Below are positions 11,941 to 23,700 of a stretch of 30,510 bases of DNA, piece after piece. This stretch comes from Temnopleurus reevesii. Lineage: Eukaryota; Echinodermata; Echinoidea; Temnopleuroida; Temnopleuridae. Made by a program: the position numbers and the translations under genes. The stretch spans positions 2,035 through 32,544 of the forward strand of contig BQKZ01004985.1 of assembly GCA_036244855.1 (NCBI GenBank), given 5' to 3'. The notes under the pieces are model-generated. The model was given only the letters and a program-made list of their open reading frames with translations, made no database searches and had not been told where the DNA came from. The first letter of the stretch is position 1, and each line of letters starts with the position of its first letter.

Positions 11941-12693
11941 ATTTGGGAAGGGGGCTTTATCAAAACAAATAAATTGAAGAAACAGAAAACAAGCTTAACT
12001 CAAAAGAAATGCAATGGTTTTGTCATAAATACACATATGGCACTTTACTGTAACTCTTAACGAGTCATCCATCCAGAATGTTACCCAATTACTTAACACT
12101 AGGACCCGATACCATCATTAACCTATTGGGGCTGGGTCATCACAAGATTGAATATTCCTTCTCAATTACATCATAACACATTATCGTGTTAATGTAGACT
12201 TCATTTCTTTTTTAATCCTTCACAAGAACATTAAGAAAAGAAATAACTCTTAGGTTACATACAATTGTCCAATATTCTGTTTTCCCCTTGTGTTCGACCA
12301 AACTTTTCCCTGAACAAAATGAACCAATTTAAAATGAAACCCACTATCTCCAAAAGCCCAAATAATGTCATCGCATTTATGCTTATGATTTTGGAATTGC
12401 TGAGTTTTCAAATACTCATAGATGCTAATATTGGCAGATTAGAGAAATATGTCGCTCTTTGTTAAATTAGGACTAAACAAACATTAAAAACTGCATGCTT
12501 TAGGAGCCATATTCTTTATACTTCAATATCAGCATATAAACTTCCGTAAGGTTTGGCAGTTGTTAATCATGCATTAGCATGATCCTTACTACCAGGCATT
12601 ATTATCAAAGCCATTCCCTTCATTCTTATCATTACTATAAGTTTCTTGAATGTAGATTTTTCTCATCAATTCCTTTGTTAAAAACTTTTATCC

Positions 12694-12699
12694 TTTATT
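12694..12699 (-). terminator. Candidate poly(A) signal, AATAAA
   Basis: Canonical AATAAA on the minus strand about 675 nt after the CDK12 stop. Further matches exist downstream, so the true 3' end cannot be fixed from sequence. Confidence 0.25.
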
Positions 12700-13042
12700 A
12701 AAAAGAGCTAAAGATCGTTTTAAATTGATTCATTTTTCTCAGAATCACTTCAAAACGAACATGCTAACTGATTGTGCACTTTTGATCTTACAAAAATAAT
12801 GCCTCATCTTACTGTGGTGGAGGCATAAAGATCAAAATCAGTTTTGTCCTACTTTTTATGAGAAGTAGATGTTTCATCCCTTATAAAGGCACAAAAGAGC
12901 ATGCCCATTTCAAATCAAAGTTATCGTTTAAAGTAAAACATACAAAAAGCTTAGCGTGGTTCTCAAGCCACATAATACATAACATCAGATGATAAAAGAG
13001 GGAAGAGTTGCTTTCATGCATATGACAAATGTTGCACCTAAT

Positions 13043-13048
13043 TTTAAT
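13043..13048 (-). terminator. Candidate poly(A) signal, ATTAAA variant
   Basis: ATTAAA on the minus strand about 325 nt after the CDK12 stop. It is the first common hexamer variant I found downstream of the stop. AT-rich sequence makes chance matches frequent. Confidence 0.25.
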
Positions 13049-13371
13049 GAATTTTCATTTTCATTGTAATACAGTTTCCTTACGATTGAAAAATATTTTA
13101 CGAGCTCTCTACTCTGTATTTTACCCGAGTTCTCAATCATTTTCATCATTCAGACAAAAGAGATGATGCAAATAATAAAGCTGTCTAAAAGTAGATGAAA
13201 TGGCTTTCACTCGAATAATAAACACAAAGTACAAAACCCTCCAAAAGCCATTTAAGGAAATTGTATTAAATCTTTTCATTTCAGAACAGATAATCAGATG
13301 CGCCTCATCAATCAATACACCTACCAACTAGATTACCGTAAAAAATAAAATAACTCTTGTTTTCACAATCA

Positions 13372-14761
13372 TCATGACCATCCCGTTCCAGGGCCAACAG
13401 GACCCTTTCTATTGCCCCTGTTGGATCCCCGATTCCCACCTCTTCCTCCTCCCCGGTTGAATTGAACGGGCCAATTTTTACCCCTGGTCTTCCCAGCACT
13501 GAATGAGTTTCCCTTATCTCCACTCCCTGAAGTCTTGTCGTCCTTGCAGTACTGTCCACTGGGGAAGAGGGGCTTGCTGTTGGGTGAGAAGGGGTCCGAG
13601 GGTGGCTCGTCGGGTGGAAGGGATGTTGGTTCAGGTGGTGGTGGAGCATCGAGGTCTGCAGGTTGCTGATTGATGCCTAGCTCAGACAAACCCTGCTGAG
13701 CTATCATCTGCATCAGTGCCGCTTTCACCCCAGGAGTCACCAGGTTCGTGTCCTCCTCCGGTCGCGTCTCTTGCTCTTCCGCTTCCGGGGATTCTGGGGG
13801 TGGCCCCAGAGGAGTGGGAGGTTTCCAGCTCTGCTGTGAATCGTCAGACACACCAAAGTCTGGCCTAGAGTTCTCGCTTGAGCGAAACAGACTGGAAGAT
13901 TCTCCTTGGGACCCTTGATTGTCAGAGAAAGAGCCGCGGGATTCTGACGGCGGGCTGACAAAGGTTGTCGCCTGATTGTCATTTACAAAACTTTTACCCT
14001 GATCTGACGCACCCGAAGTGGAAGAAGTGCTTGGCTCTGTAGGAGCCTTTGAAGGATTCACTGGCTTCCCAAACAAGGCAGAAACATACTGGGCAAGAGA
14101 CGTTGCGATTTCCTTGGCGTGTTTCTTCTGCTCCGAGGATGACGGCCCGAAAACTTGTTCCAGGGCACCACCTGATCCTTTGGATCCTTCCAATGCTTTC
14201 ACAAGCAAATCCGTGGTGACATCCTTCGTTGGGAGTGGTACTGACTTGCTATCTTCCGCACCATCCTTTGATTTCTGCTTTGTTGCATGTGCAGCGATCA
14301 GCAACTGCATGTTCAGATTCTCCAAGAGCTTTATGGTGGATGCATCCACCTGTACATTGAGGGTTTGTGCAAGCTTGTTGACATTCAGCTGTGGTTGCGC
14401 CTGCAGGAGACTAATCAGCTTGGCCAATTTCTTTTCTCCTGACCCCTTTCCGCTATCTCCAGATGATTCCTTACCTTCTCTTACAGTTTGGGGTGTGTTG
14501 GAACGGCTAGGAGCCTTGCTCCCTTTCCGCGAACTACTAGTACTAGCCTCGTCTGACCCTAGACCAGGGATGTAGGGAGCTGCTTCTTCCTCCGTCACCG
14601 CAGGGGGAGGTGGCTCCTTGCGACTGGGCTTTGAGTGGTTGGGCTCTGGCCCGTTGCCTGCTCGGTTCTGAGCTGCAGCGGCGGCAGCTTGTTGCTGCTG
14701 TCTCTCCTGACGGCGCCTGCGCTTACTCCACAGTTCATGGCAATCTTGATAGTGCGGCAAG
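13372..14761 (-). CDS. CDK12: CDK12 coding exon 7: CDK12/13 C-terminal extension and tail
   Basis: Codes residues 814-1276 and the TGA stop. It opens [18 protein letters not shown] (814-831); in human CDK12 the equivalent DCHE helix folds back toward bound ATP and the basic cluster is needed for activity. [11 protein letters not shown] run follows (835-844). A Leu-rich helical block begins with [11 protein letters not shown] near 926 and aligns by eye with LLxLLQSQ of human CDK12. A second short block, [15 protein letters not shown] (1156-1170), corresponds to NPAVTAALLQLLSQ. The end is Gly/Arg-rich with several RGG/NRG units (about 1249-1266). The acceptor is gtacttctag/CT. Confidence 0.95.
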
Positions 14762-17700
14762 CTAGAAGTACAAAAAGAAACAAACACAGATGAGTCATTC
14801 TAAAAATGGCCAGGTATACATTCAAATACAAAATACACAAAGTGCAGAGTACAACTGGATCATCAGTTGGGACCTCTTGCTGCCATTTTAGCCCTTTCAA
14901 CACAAAAAAAGATTATGCTTTATAATCTATCTTCATGTTATGACAAGAATCGTAAAGTTTTCAATTAAATCCCAATATATGAGATGTAATATGAATAGAG
15001 TTATGGACATACATATCCAGCCCCACTATGATTCAAATTGTCGGCTTGGTTTAACTGGGATGAATATTATTTTAACAAAGTCTGTTTTATGCTACTGCAG
15101 AAAAAATTATACGCATGTACAGGTAACTCTGCCTAAGTCGAATCTGTTGGGACCACACAAATCTGTTCGACTTATGAGAATTTCGACTTAAAAGAGGCTT
15201 ATAACACTGGTTTTGTATGCTTTGTTCCAGAAAATCACATCGACTTAGGCAATTATTCGACTTACCCAAGTTCGACTTAGGCAGAGTTGACTGTATCTGT
15301 ATTTCTATGGGTTATCATGAATGATTGGATAATATCAGAGCTGCAAACACTCTTGAAAATTGATGAGACATGTATAATAGAATGTGAAATTAACATTTAC
15401 TTCAAAATAAAAACCTTGGGAGATTATTTTAAAGGGCAATTCCACAAAGCGGACTTGTGAATACTTTTCAATATCCACATCAGATTTGTAAACCTTCGGG
15501 CTTAATTATGCTCTAAAATGATAATGGCTCGGGTAGTTCATAGAGTATGGAAAAAAAGCAGAAGAGTGAGGTGGACGTATTAAAAAGGTTGCTCTATTTA
15601 TGGAATTGCCCATTCGCATTTTCTACCATGAAAATATTTTGGTTTAGCTGATTAAATATTCATATTGTAATTTTTACATGAACATCATATGAAGTACATC
15701 ACTGTAAGGCATCAAAAATGTTTGGTTGACCTCCATTGACCATCCCTCTAAATATGTCCAGATCTTAAAACCTTTTTCTCTCTTTTTTCTTTTAAAAAGC
15801 TCAAAGATAGCGTGTAAGATACAACATGAAAGCTCTATTTTAAGATGTTCTTCAGCTTTTTCCTCCTGTTCCAAGTCTTATTTTCTACATAAAATGTGTT
15901 CCATAAAATTATTATTTAACCCTAGTCANTTTCTTATGTATTTCATTGTTTTACGAATTTCTTATGTATTTCTTTGTTTTTTTACCTTTTGTTTTTGGTT
16001 TTTTTACTGATATTTGTTGCAGACATTATTTGAGGCAAAATGCTGCAAAAATAAATTAATTTGAGCCATCAAAACTAAAAATATTCAAGTTTTTATGATA
16101 TTTTAGTGAAAACACAAATTGCATTGACTTTGTACACAAAATGACGTTTTTGAGCAATTTTGGGGTTGACAAATTTTTCCAAATGGGCGTGGCACGAAAA
16201 CGGTACGCGCGGGCGCGGCGAATTTGGTCTCAAAAGTTGCGCGATACTTGAAAGAAAAATGTCATGACGCGTCACAAAAAAATGTTGGCGCATGTGGGAG
16301 ATATTTGATTAGGGTTAAAGAAAGGCCATTTTCCAACCGACCGCTCCTGGGCAAACAAATAATTATGATCATTTTTAAGCCACCATGGTTTTATATTAAC
16401 TATTTATTTATATCTATTCATTCATTCATTCATCCATTTATTCATTTATTCATTTATTCATCCATTTATTCATTTATTCATTCATTTATTCATTCATTTA
16501 TTCATTCATTTATTCATTTATTCATTCATTCATTCATTTATTCATTCATTTATTCATTCATTTATTCATTTGTTTATTCATTCCTCCGTCCGTCCGTCCG
16601 TCCGTCCGTCCGTCCATCCATGCATTCATGTATTCATTCATATTCATTCTTTCATTTATTTATTTAAAAATATGCCAACATGATAAAATGATCAATATTT
16701 GTTTATCAAATTGGTTTACATCTTACTGCCACACTCTCAACTTACTCTGGCTGTGTCAGCTTTCCTGTATGCATAGCCTGCAGCCAGACACAGTTCAGCG
16801 CATCGTCCGCGGTGGTTCGCTTATCCGGGTCAAGGGTCAACATTCCATCTAGAAGGTCTAGGGCATCTTTGGGTAACCTTGGGAAGAGACAACAAAGAAA
16901 ATGTTTATATATTGGTGGACTGTGACACGGTTTAGTAAGAGAAAACTTTACTGAAGCAGGATGTAGTCCTGGGCATTTTTATTACTCATTTTTCAAAAAC
17001 CAGCCCTGAATTAAGAAGGTGCTGCCCACGGTTAACATTCTTTCATCTGATTTAGCTATTTTTCTATCACAGCGCTTCTCTTGACTGGGTCAAGCGTCAA
17101 CATTAAACCGAGGAGGTCACATGCATCCATGGGTGACCTTAGGGGAAAAAATTGCAAAGATATCGAATTTGGGCATGCTTTTTTTTGGATAAAATTAGAA
17201 TCATGCAATGCCTTGTTTTTCCATTGTTTTGTTTCATAAAGCTGTTTGTAGAATGACTCTATACAAGACTGATGACACTTTCCTGCTCTAAATGATTAAT
17301 GCTATATTGCAGAGTTAGCAAGAGATAAAGAGTCACCAGTCATGTATACATCCAAGAAGAGCTTATGAAACATAGCCTCCATCAACGTTAGGGGCATCAA
17401 AGTCAGGGGCATATTTGAGATAACCTTTGGGAAAAGTGAAATGGGAGAGTCTAAAAGTGCTCATGCAATGACTTAGAATAACCATGCCTATTTTTTAAAC
17501 ATTATCATGCAATTTCTTCTTCTCCCAGATCTGTGGCATCTTCGCGAACCTTTGGGGAAAAGTGGAAGTGGAAAGTCAAGAGATAAATGTCAAAGTAATG
17601 GAATGATGCCTGACTCGCTCTTTTTAGTAAGTGATACAAAATAGTAAGAATGCCTCATGGATCTTCTAGGGTGGGCGGGGGTATGAAAAATGTTTTATAC

Positions 17701-20700
17701 AGTCCAACCTCGTTATAAAGAGCACTTATATAACGAGATCTCGTTATAACAAGGTAGTCTTCCTGGTCATATCTATTTGTATTTTATTGTATTTTGGCCC
17801 CGATATAACAAGGGTTTCGATATAAAGAAATCATTTCTCTGGTCCCAAGGACATTGTTATGACGAGGTTAGACTGTATAACATTATCCTGCACGCTTACA
17901 TTGAGAACTCATCTCTGAGCCTACGATTGTACATCTTCTTTGGCTTCATGGTGTTGAACAGGGGGAGGCGGATCACGTCGGGCCAGACGGCCGGCGTGGG
18001 GGTCCCGCATATCCTGCTGATGAGTTCCAGCTGGGCCAGCTCCTGGTTGGCTTGAAAGATGGGGCGTTGCGTGAAGAGCTCCCCTAGGATACAGCCGCAG
18101 CTCCACACATCCACCGCAGGGCCATAACGCTCCTCGCCAAGCAGTAGCTCCGGTGGACGGTACCATAGCGTGATCACCTTGTTAGTGTACGGGCGGGTCT
18201 TGTCATCGGCATGGTACAACCTGGCAAGACCGAAATCAGCCAGCTTGATGTGACCCTGAAGGACAAAGGCAAAAAATATATTATATATTACTATATAGCG
18301 GAAAATATTCGCAGGGGTTTAATTTTCACGCTTTTCGCGGTCAAATTGCCAACCGCAAAAATAATCCTTACAAATTTGTACGAAAAGTTAAGATGAGCAG
18401 TACATACAGTGCGCTTTGAAGTAGTACGATAATCCTTTCAATGTTTCAATCACGTGCATATTTGCGTTTCTAATCATACTCTCCAGATTATGCTATGATT
18501 ATACGGTCATTCTTTATAATTTTTCAGCATTTAAAAGCCTTCTTTTGTAGCAGTAATCACTTTCTGCTTCATGAAAAATCTTTATTTGTCAGGTCGGGAG
18601 ATTATACTTTTTTTTCATGAAATGTATCCGCAAAGTCAATTCCCCGTGAAAATATTCATGGACTAACCAACGTGAAAAATCAACACAGCGAAATTATCTC
18701 GCTATACACTGTAATGCGACCCCAGGAAGAACAGTACTTTGACTACTGATGTGGCTACCCTGTTAAATGAAAACGTAATAAATAAATAAATAAATAAATA
18801 AATGAATAAAATATATAAGATTTAACTGAAACTCATAAATTATTCCAAGGCCGTCAAAGGCCAGGCGTTGGATGCTCTACTCGTCATGAACAAAATGGAC
18901 AAAGGATTTTAGACAAAGTAAAGAACTTCACACAAGTGTTCGCAATAGGTAGATACACACATCAGAACTTTCCAATGCTGTTATTCTGTGAGGAATGTCA
19001 ATCAGGCTTCATACATTGAATGGGGAAGTTACTTTCTTTTGTGTCCATGAAGCTATTGAGAAGGCTTAAAAAAATGCTGTACTTTGTCGAAAATTCTTTG
19101 TATGTTCTGCACATAGTGACTAACAAGCTTCGTGCCCATCGAATTTAGATTTGAAAATTCCTTGTAGCAACCCATCTCTGTGCAAAGCCAATTTAGGCCC
19201 CGATCACATAGAAGCCCGGCAGCAACACAGTTCAGTTCACAGTTACCTGCCTGCAAACAAACAGTCATGTTGCATCGTGTTGAATCTTGTTGCTTCCGGG
19301 GCACTATGTAACTGAGGCTTTAAAGGCATTCCCAGTCAATCAAATCACTATTGTGTAGTTTATAATTTGACAAGTGTGCTGTTCCATTGCGGGCCATGCA
19401 CTGAACACTGGATGCATGTATTTTGTATTCTGTTGGCATTATTTAACCCTATTCCAACTGGGGGGGGGGGGGGGGGAAATTTTACCCCCCCCACGACAAA
19501 TTTCGCGATCGATCCGCCGCGCAATTTTTTTTCACCGCGAGACTCGCTGACTTTTTTCTTTCAAGTCTTGCACAACTTTTAAGACTGTTTTCGCAAAAAT
19601 CGGGCATGCAGTTATGTCACCGCGCCACTGTTTGTACATGCATGTCAGACCGAAAATGGCTCAAAAACGTGATTTTGTGTACAAAGTCAATGTAAATTGT
19701 GATTTCAGTCAGAATTCATAAAGATGTAGTTATTTTTTGTTTTATGGGCTGAAACTAATCTATTTCAGCACAAGAATGCTTCAAAAATGTTCTGTAATAA
19801 ATTCCATCGAAAAAGCAATAGAAAACAAAAGGTCAAAAAAACAAAGAAATACATAAGAAATTAAAAAAAACAATAAAAAACATTAGAAATAAATTGTCAT
19901 ACCAATTTTTTTTTTTCAAATAGCATCATGAGAAACAATAAGAATATATTCATACCAAAAATGAGCCTTCTAGGTGCTTTATTGAGGGAAATAGAATAGA
20001 AATTGTGAATTTATGCATAAATTTGCATAATTAATTATTTAAAAATAGAAATTTGCAATTTTTGGACAATCGAACTATACAGTCTTGCAGTTAACACTTT
20101 GCTCTATGCGCGTGCAAATTTTCGCGGTGATTATGCGATCCATGGCTGAGATCTGAAGGGGGGGAAAAATTGACCCCCCCCCCCTCCCCCCCGTATAAAC
20201 TTGGTCTGAAAAAGCCCAGTAAAAATAGGGTTAAGTCATAAGGCCAAGTACATATTGCTAATCCCTGTATCCATTGACTTGTAATGAACAGGAAGTACAT
20301 TGTCCTACCAACCCAACTGTGGTAAAGTCCCATTACCAATTCAACAAATCAACCTTAGATGGTTTTAACAGGTCAAAATTTTTGCAGACCTAGGAGGCCC
20401 TCCACCCCTCAATCCGTCATTAAAAAAATCTTTTCCCACTGTGTTTCATTCTGACATTTTTCTTTCAAGCCTTGCGCAACTTATGAGATCAAAATCGCAA
20501 TGCCCAGGCGCACGATTTGATTGTTACACAACATCATGAAAGTGATTTTCAGATCCCATATTGTTCAAAAATTTGATTTCACATACATAGCCAATGCAAA
20601 TAAAGTTTTCAACCCAAATTCAAAATAGTTCATCTTTTTCCAGCTTTCATTCAGTCTTTGTCAGAACCATTTCTTGAAAGATAACCCTACACCACATGGT

Positions 20701-23700
20701 GCAACCGTGAATCATTATAAATGTTCACTACACCATGTAAGTCCTAGTTTTCCACACAAAATTACCTTGTTGTTAAGAAGAATATTTGAACACTTGATAT
20801 CTCTATGAAGGAAGTTCCTTTGATGACAGTAGTTGAGCCCGTCTAGCAGCTGCTTCATGAAGCTGCGAATATGCTCCTCGCTGAAGTTCACCAGCCCAGA
20901 TTCCAATAGTCCCATTAAATCATGATCCATGTATTCAAATACCAGGTAGAAGGCTCCTGAATTTATTGGGAACAAAGAGAAATATAGATTTGTTTATTTT
21001 ATATATTTATTGGTCCGGGGTAGCAAATTCAACATAAGTTGGTCTCCCATGGGGCCCCCAACAAGCAGCATAAAATAGAATGCATGCATATATATATATA
21101 TATATATACAGGTGTCCTAAATGCATAAATGAATGATAAATAAATTACTATGTATGCAATTAAACCTGTCTATAAGGACCACCCAAGGAAGACAGAAAGT
21201 GTGGTCTTTACAAGCAGGTGGTATCAATAGGCAGGTTCATTGACCTGTAAATCACTAGTCCAGGTTAGGACTGTGGGTTCTGATAGCACCCACCTCTTCA
21301 TATTCTCTTACACTGAACACACAGTGACTGCTTAGCAATCAACCAGAGTCCTTACATAACCCTCTGATCGTGCTTACTAATCGCGCCTCCATACGATCAG
21401 AGGGGTAAGCATGATCAGAGGGTTATATAAGGACTCTGTGGTTGAGTGCTATGCAGTCACTGTGTGTTCAGTGTATAAAGTGAAGATGCAGAGGTGGGTG
21501 CTATCAGAACACAGTCCTAAACTGGGCCCTATTGCATAAAAAGTTGCATTTAAACGCAAGTCAGAACATTAAACGCAACTCCATTTTCAACCAATCAGGT
21601 GCGTGTAGTCAGGACTTGCGTGTAATTTTCCGAGTTGCATTTAAACGCAACTTTTTATGCAATAGGGCCCTGGACTAGGAAATCACCCTCTGGGAAGTCA
21701 AGACAGGTGGTCTTTATGGGCAAGTGGTCTTTATATACAGGTGATTGCTAAAGAAGGTTTGACTTTGGTTGAACTCATCGTCTTTAAATCCCAGCTATTG
21801 ATTTGTAGGGGAAGATGATAAATAATTAAGGTTAAGACATTTCAAATCAAACCCCTTTTGTCTGTGAATTTTTTTCTTTCCTTTTCCTAGTCCTCCTTCA
21901 ACTCTTCACAGGCACAAGACAAAATTATTGCTCAATCAGACAATGAATAATGCCAAAAAGTATTGTTTGGATGTCCAAGACCGACCAACCCTATATAGCT
22001 CGACCTGAACCCTTTTTGTTTCTTTGAGGTTCTTTTTACTTTTTACTCAAATTTAAAAAAAAAAAAAATCACAGTAAAATTATAAATATCCATGTGAAAT
22101 ACATGTAAAACCCGGAAGCTCAACTTCAGACCTTTTAGCCCATTTTACTCCTAAGTCTTATTTTCTACATGAGATCTGATAAAAAAAATGTTAATACTAT
22201 TCATTATTTTATTAATAAAAATTCATTAATAATGTTTATACATCTTCATAGGATGTGACGTTTTGATACAACGTGGGACAGACCAACAACAAGAAGGCTT
22301 TCCCTTATTTTTGTTTTAATTAGAAATACAGATGTACCTCAATAAAAATTAAAGGAGATGATATCAAAGAAGAAGAAATCACCCTCAACACTGAATACCC
22401 TAAATTATAAGAGCTCAACAAAACGATTACTATGAAATAAAATTATCAAGTGGAAAATAAAATTACCAAGTGGAAAATTAAAAATTGCACCAGACCATAA
22501 AGATTTGAGGAATATTGTGAAATTCCACAAGCTATGAAATTTTCAATGAATATATTTTTTTTATGGAATCAAGAGGCAAATTGCGGATGCTTAAACAAGG
22601 AAGTTCTCTTAAAGCTCTATGTCAAAGGGCAGCGTCATGCTGGCAGAACTGAGATTCATGGCGTGACGCAAAAACTTTAATAAAGTATCAGTAATCTACC
22701 AATACATGTATATCGTTTTTAGATTGTTTTAAGAATTGACTGAAAAGATTTTTATCACAACATTTGGTGAATCAGATTGTAATATTTCTCAAACCACATC
22801 TAATATGTAAAAAATACTAAAACATATTTTTCACTTGTGTGTGCCAGAAGTTTTTCTTTGATTAGTAAGGACTATTTTCATCAGGATGGTAAAATAGAAT
22901 GATTAATATTTTGCAATATTCTGAGGAAGGTGTCAAAACCCGGACGCCAAAATTGCCATTCACAAATAAATTGCCACTCACAAAAGTTTCCTCAATGTCT
23001 AAAACTGCTTATAAAATGTGAAAAGTAAAATTATTCCCTGTTATTTTGTCTGCTTGTGTTTGATTGTACCTTTGTCCTTTTTAAAGTCGAGCGCATCCTG
23101 CTTGTCTGTGACGATCTCATGGAGCCTTACGACACTTTCATGATTCAATTGCCTCAAGATCTTGATCTCTCTGACGGCCGTAATAGGGAAACCCTCCTTT
23201 TCGTTGTCCGTCCGCACTTTCTTTAGGGCAACCAGTTCACCTGTGAGAAAGAATGGATTGGAAAGGGAGATGGGAATCATGTAGGGAAGCATAGCAGTGT
23301 ACAGGGTTTTATCAGCTTTTCCATTTGAAAACACTTTGTCTCATTATCAATCCATCCTAATCTTTTTCCAGGTAATCAGTCCACGTATGCAAAGGAATCA
23401 GGCATGAGATAGAGGAATATCTATAAAAAGAGGAAAATCTATGCACTTGCAGAGGAGGGAAGCAATGGAGATTATTCCAGTGGGGTGGTTAATCTGAAAA
23501 TTGGGGAACTTTAGGTCATCAAAACTCCTTTTTTATGCATTCTAAACTGCCAGTGAGGTAAGTTAGCACACTAAAACAAATACAATCATACAACATATTC
23601 TCCTACCATTATTTATATTATAAATTATAGTTTATCTCACTCTCCCCACCATTGCAGATTTATGAGGCAACTTAAAATGCTCCGAAGATGTCTAAATATA

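Larger units (their letters stand above)
11941..13371. other. Region just 3' of CDK12, probably including its 3' UTR
   Basis: No repeats or other genes recognised. Two poly(A) hexamer candidates are listed separately. Confidence 0.4.
14762..16745 (-). other. CDK12 intron 6
   Basis: 1984 bp; phase 2. It holds a pogo-like MITE, a gggcaattcca MITE, a fragment matching the 21965-22185 repeat near 15870-15900 (aagtcttattttctacat), a ttaaccct element and a long tetranucleotide array close to exon 6. Confidence 0.85.
16878..17899 (-). other. CDK12 intron 5
   Basis: 1022 bp; phase 2. Contains the three exon 6-like copies and, next to exon 5, a pogo-like MITE. Confidence 0.85.
18256..20765 (-). other. 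CDK12 intron 4
   Basis: 2510 bp; phase 0. Almost entirely repeat-derived: elements at 18294-18706, 19194-19322, 19443-20234 and a fragment at 20400-20640, plus an AAAT microsatellite. Confidence 0.85.
20957..23069 (-). other. CDK12 intron 3
   Basis: 2113 bp; phase 1. It contains a (TA)n microsatellite at 21090-21109, the nested foldback 21162-21764, a dispersed-repeat copy at 21965-22185, and a 20-bp short tandem near 22437-22480 (aaaataaaattatcaagtgg). The rest is unrecognised. Confidence 0.85.

Noticed and set aside
14018..14575. 185-codon plus-strand open frame
   Set aside because: Antisense shadow of CDK12 exon 7, whose minus-strand frame has clear homology.
16224..16667. 147-codon plus-strand open frame with repeated FIHS
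   Set aside because: Translation of the tetranucleotide microsatellite; no independent coding signal.
17056..17137. Exon 6 copy as a mutually exclusive in-frame exon
   Set aside because: It lacks the second half of exon 6 and a usable donor; the nearest GT gives 67 nt and breaks the frame with exon 7.
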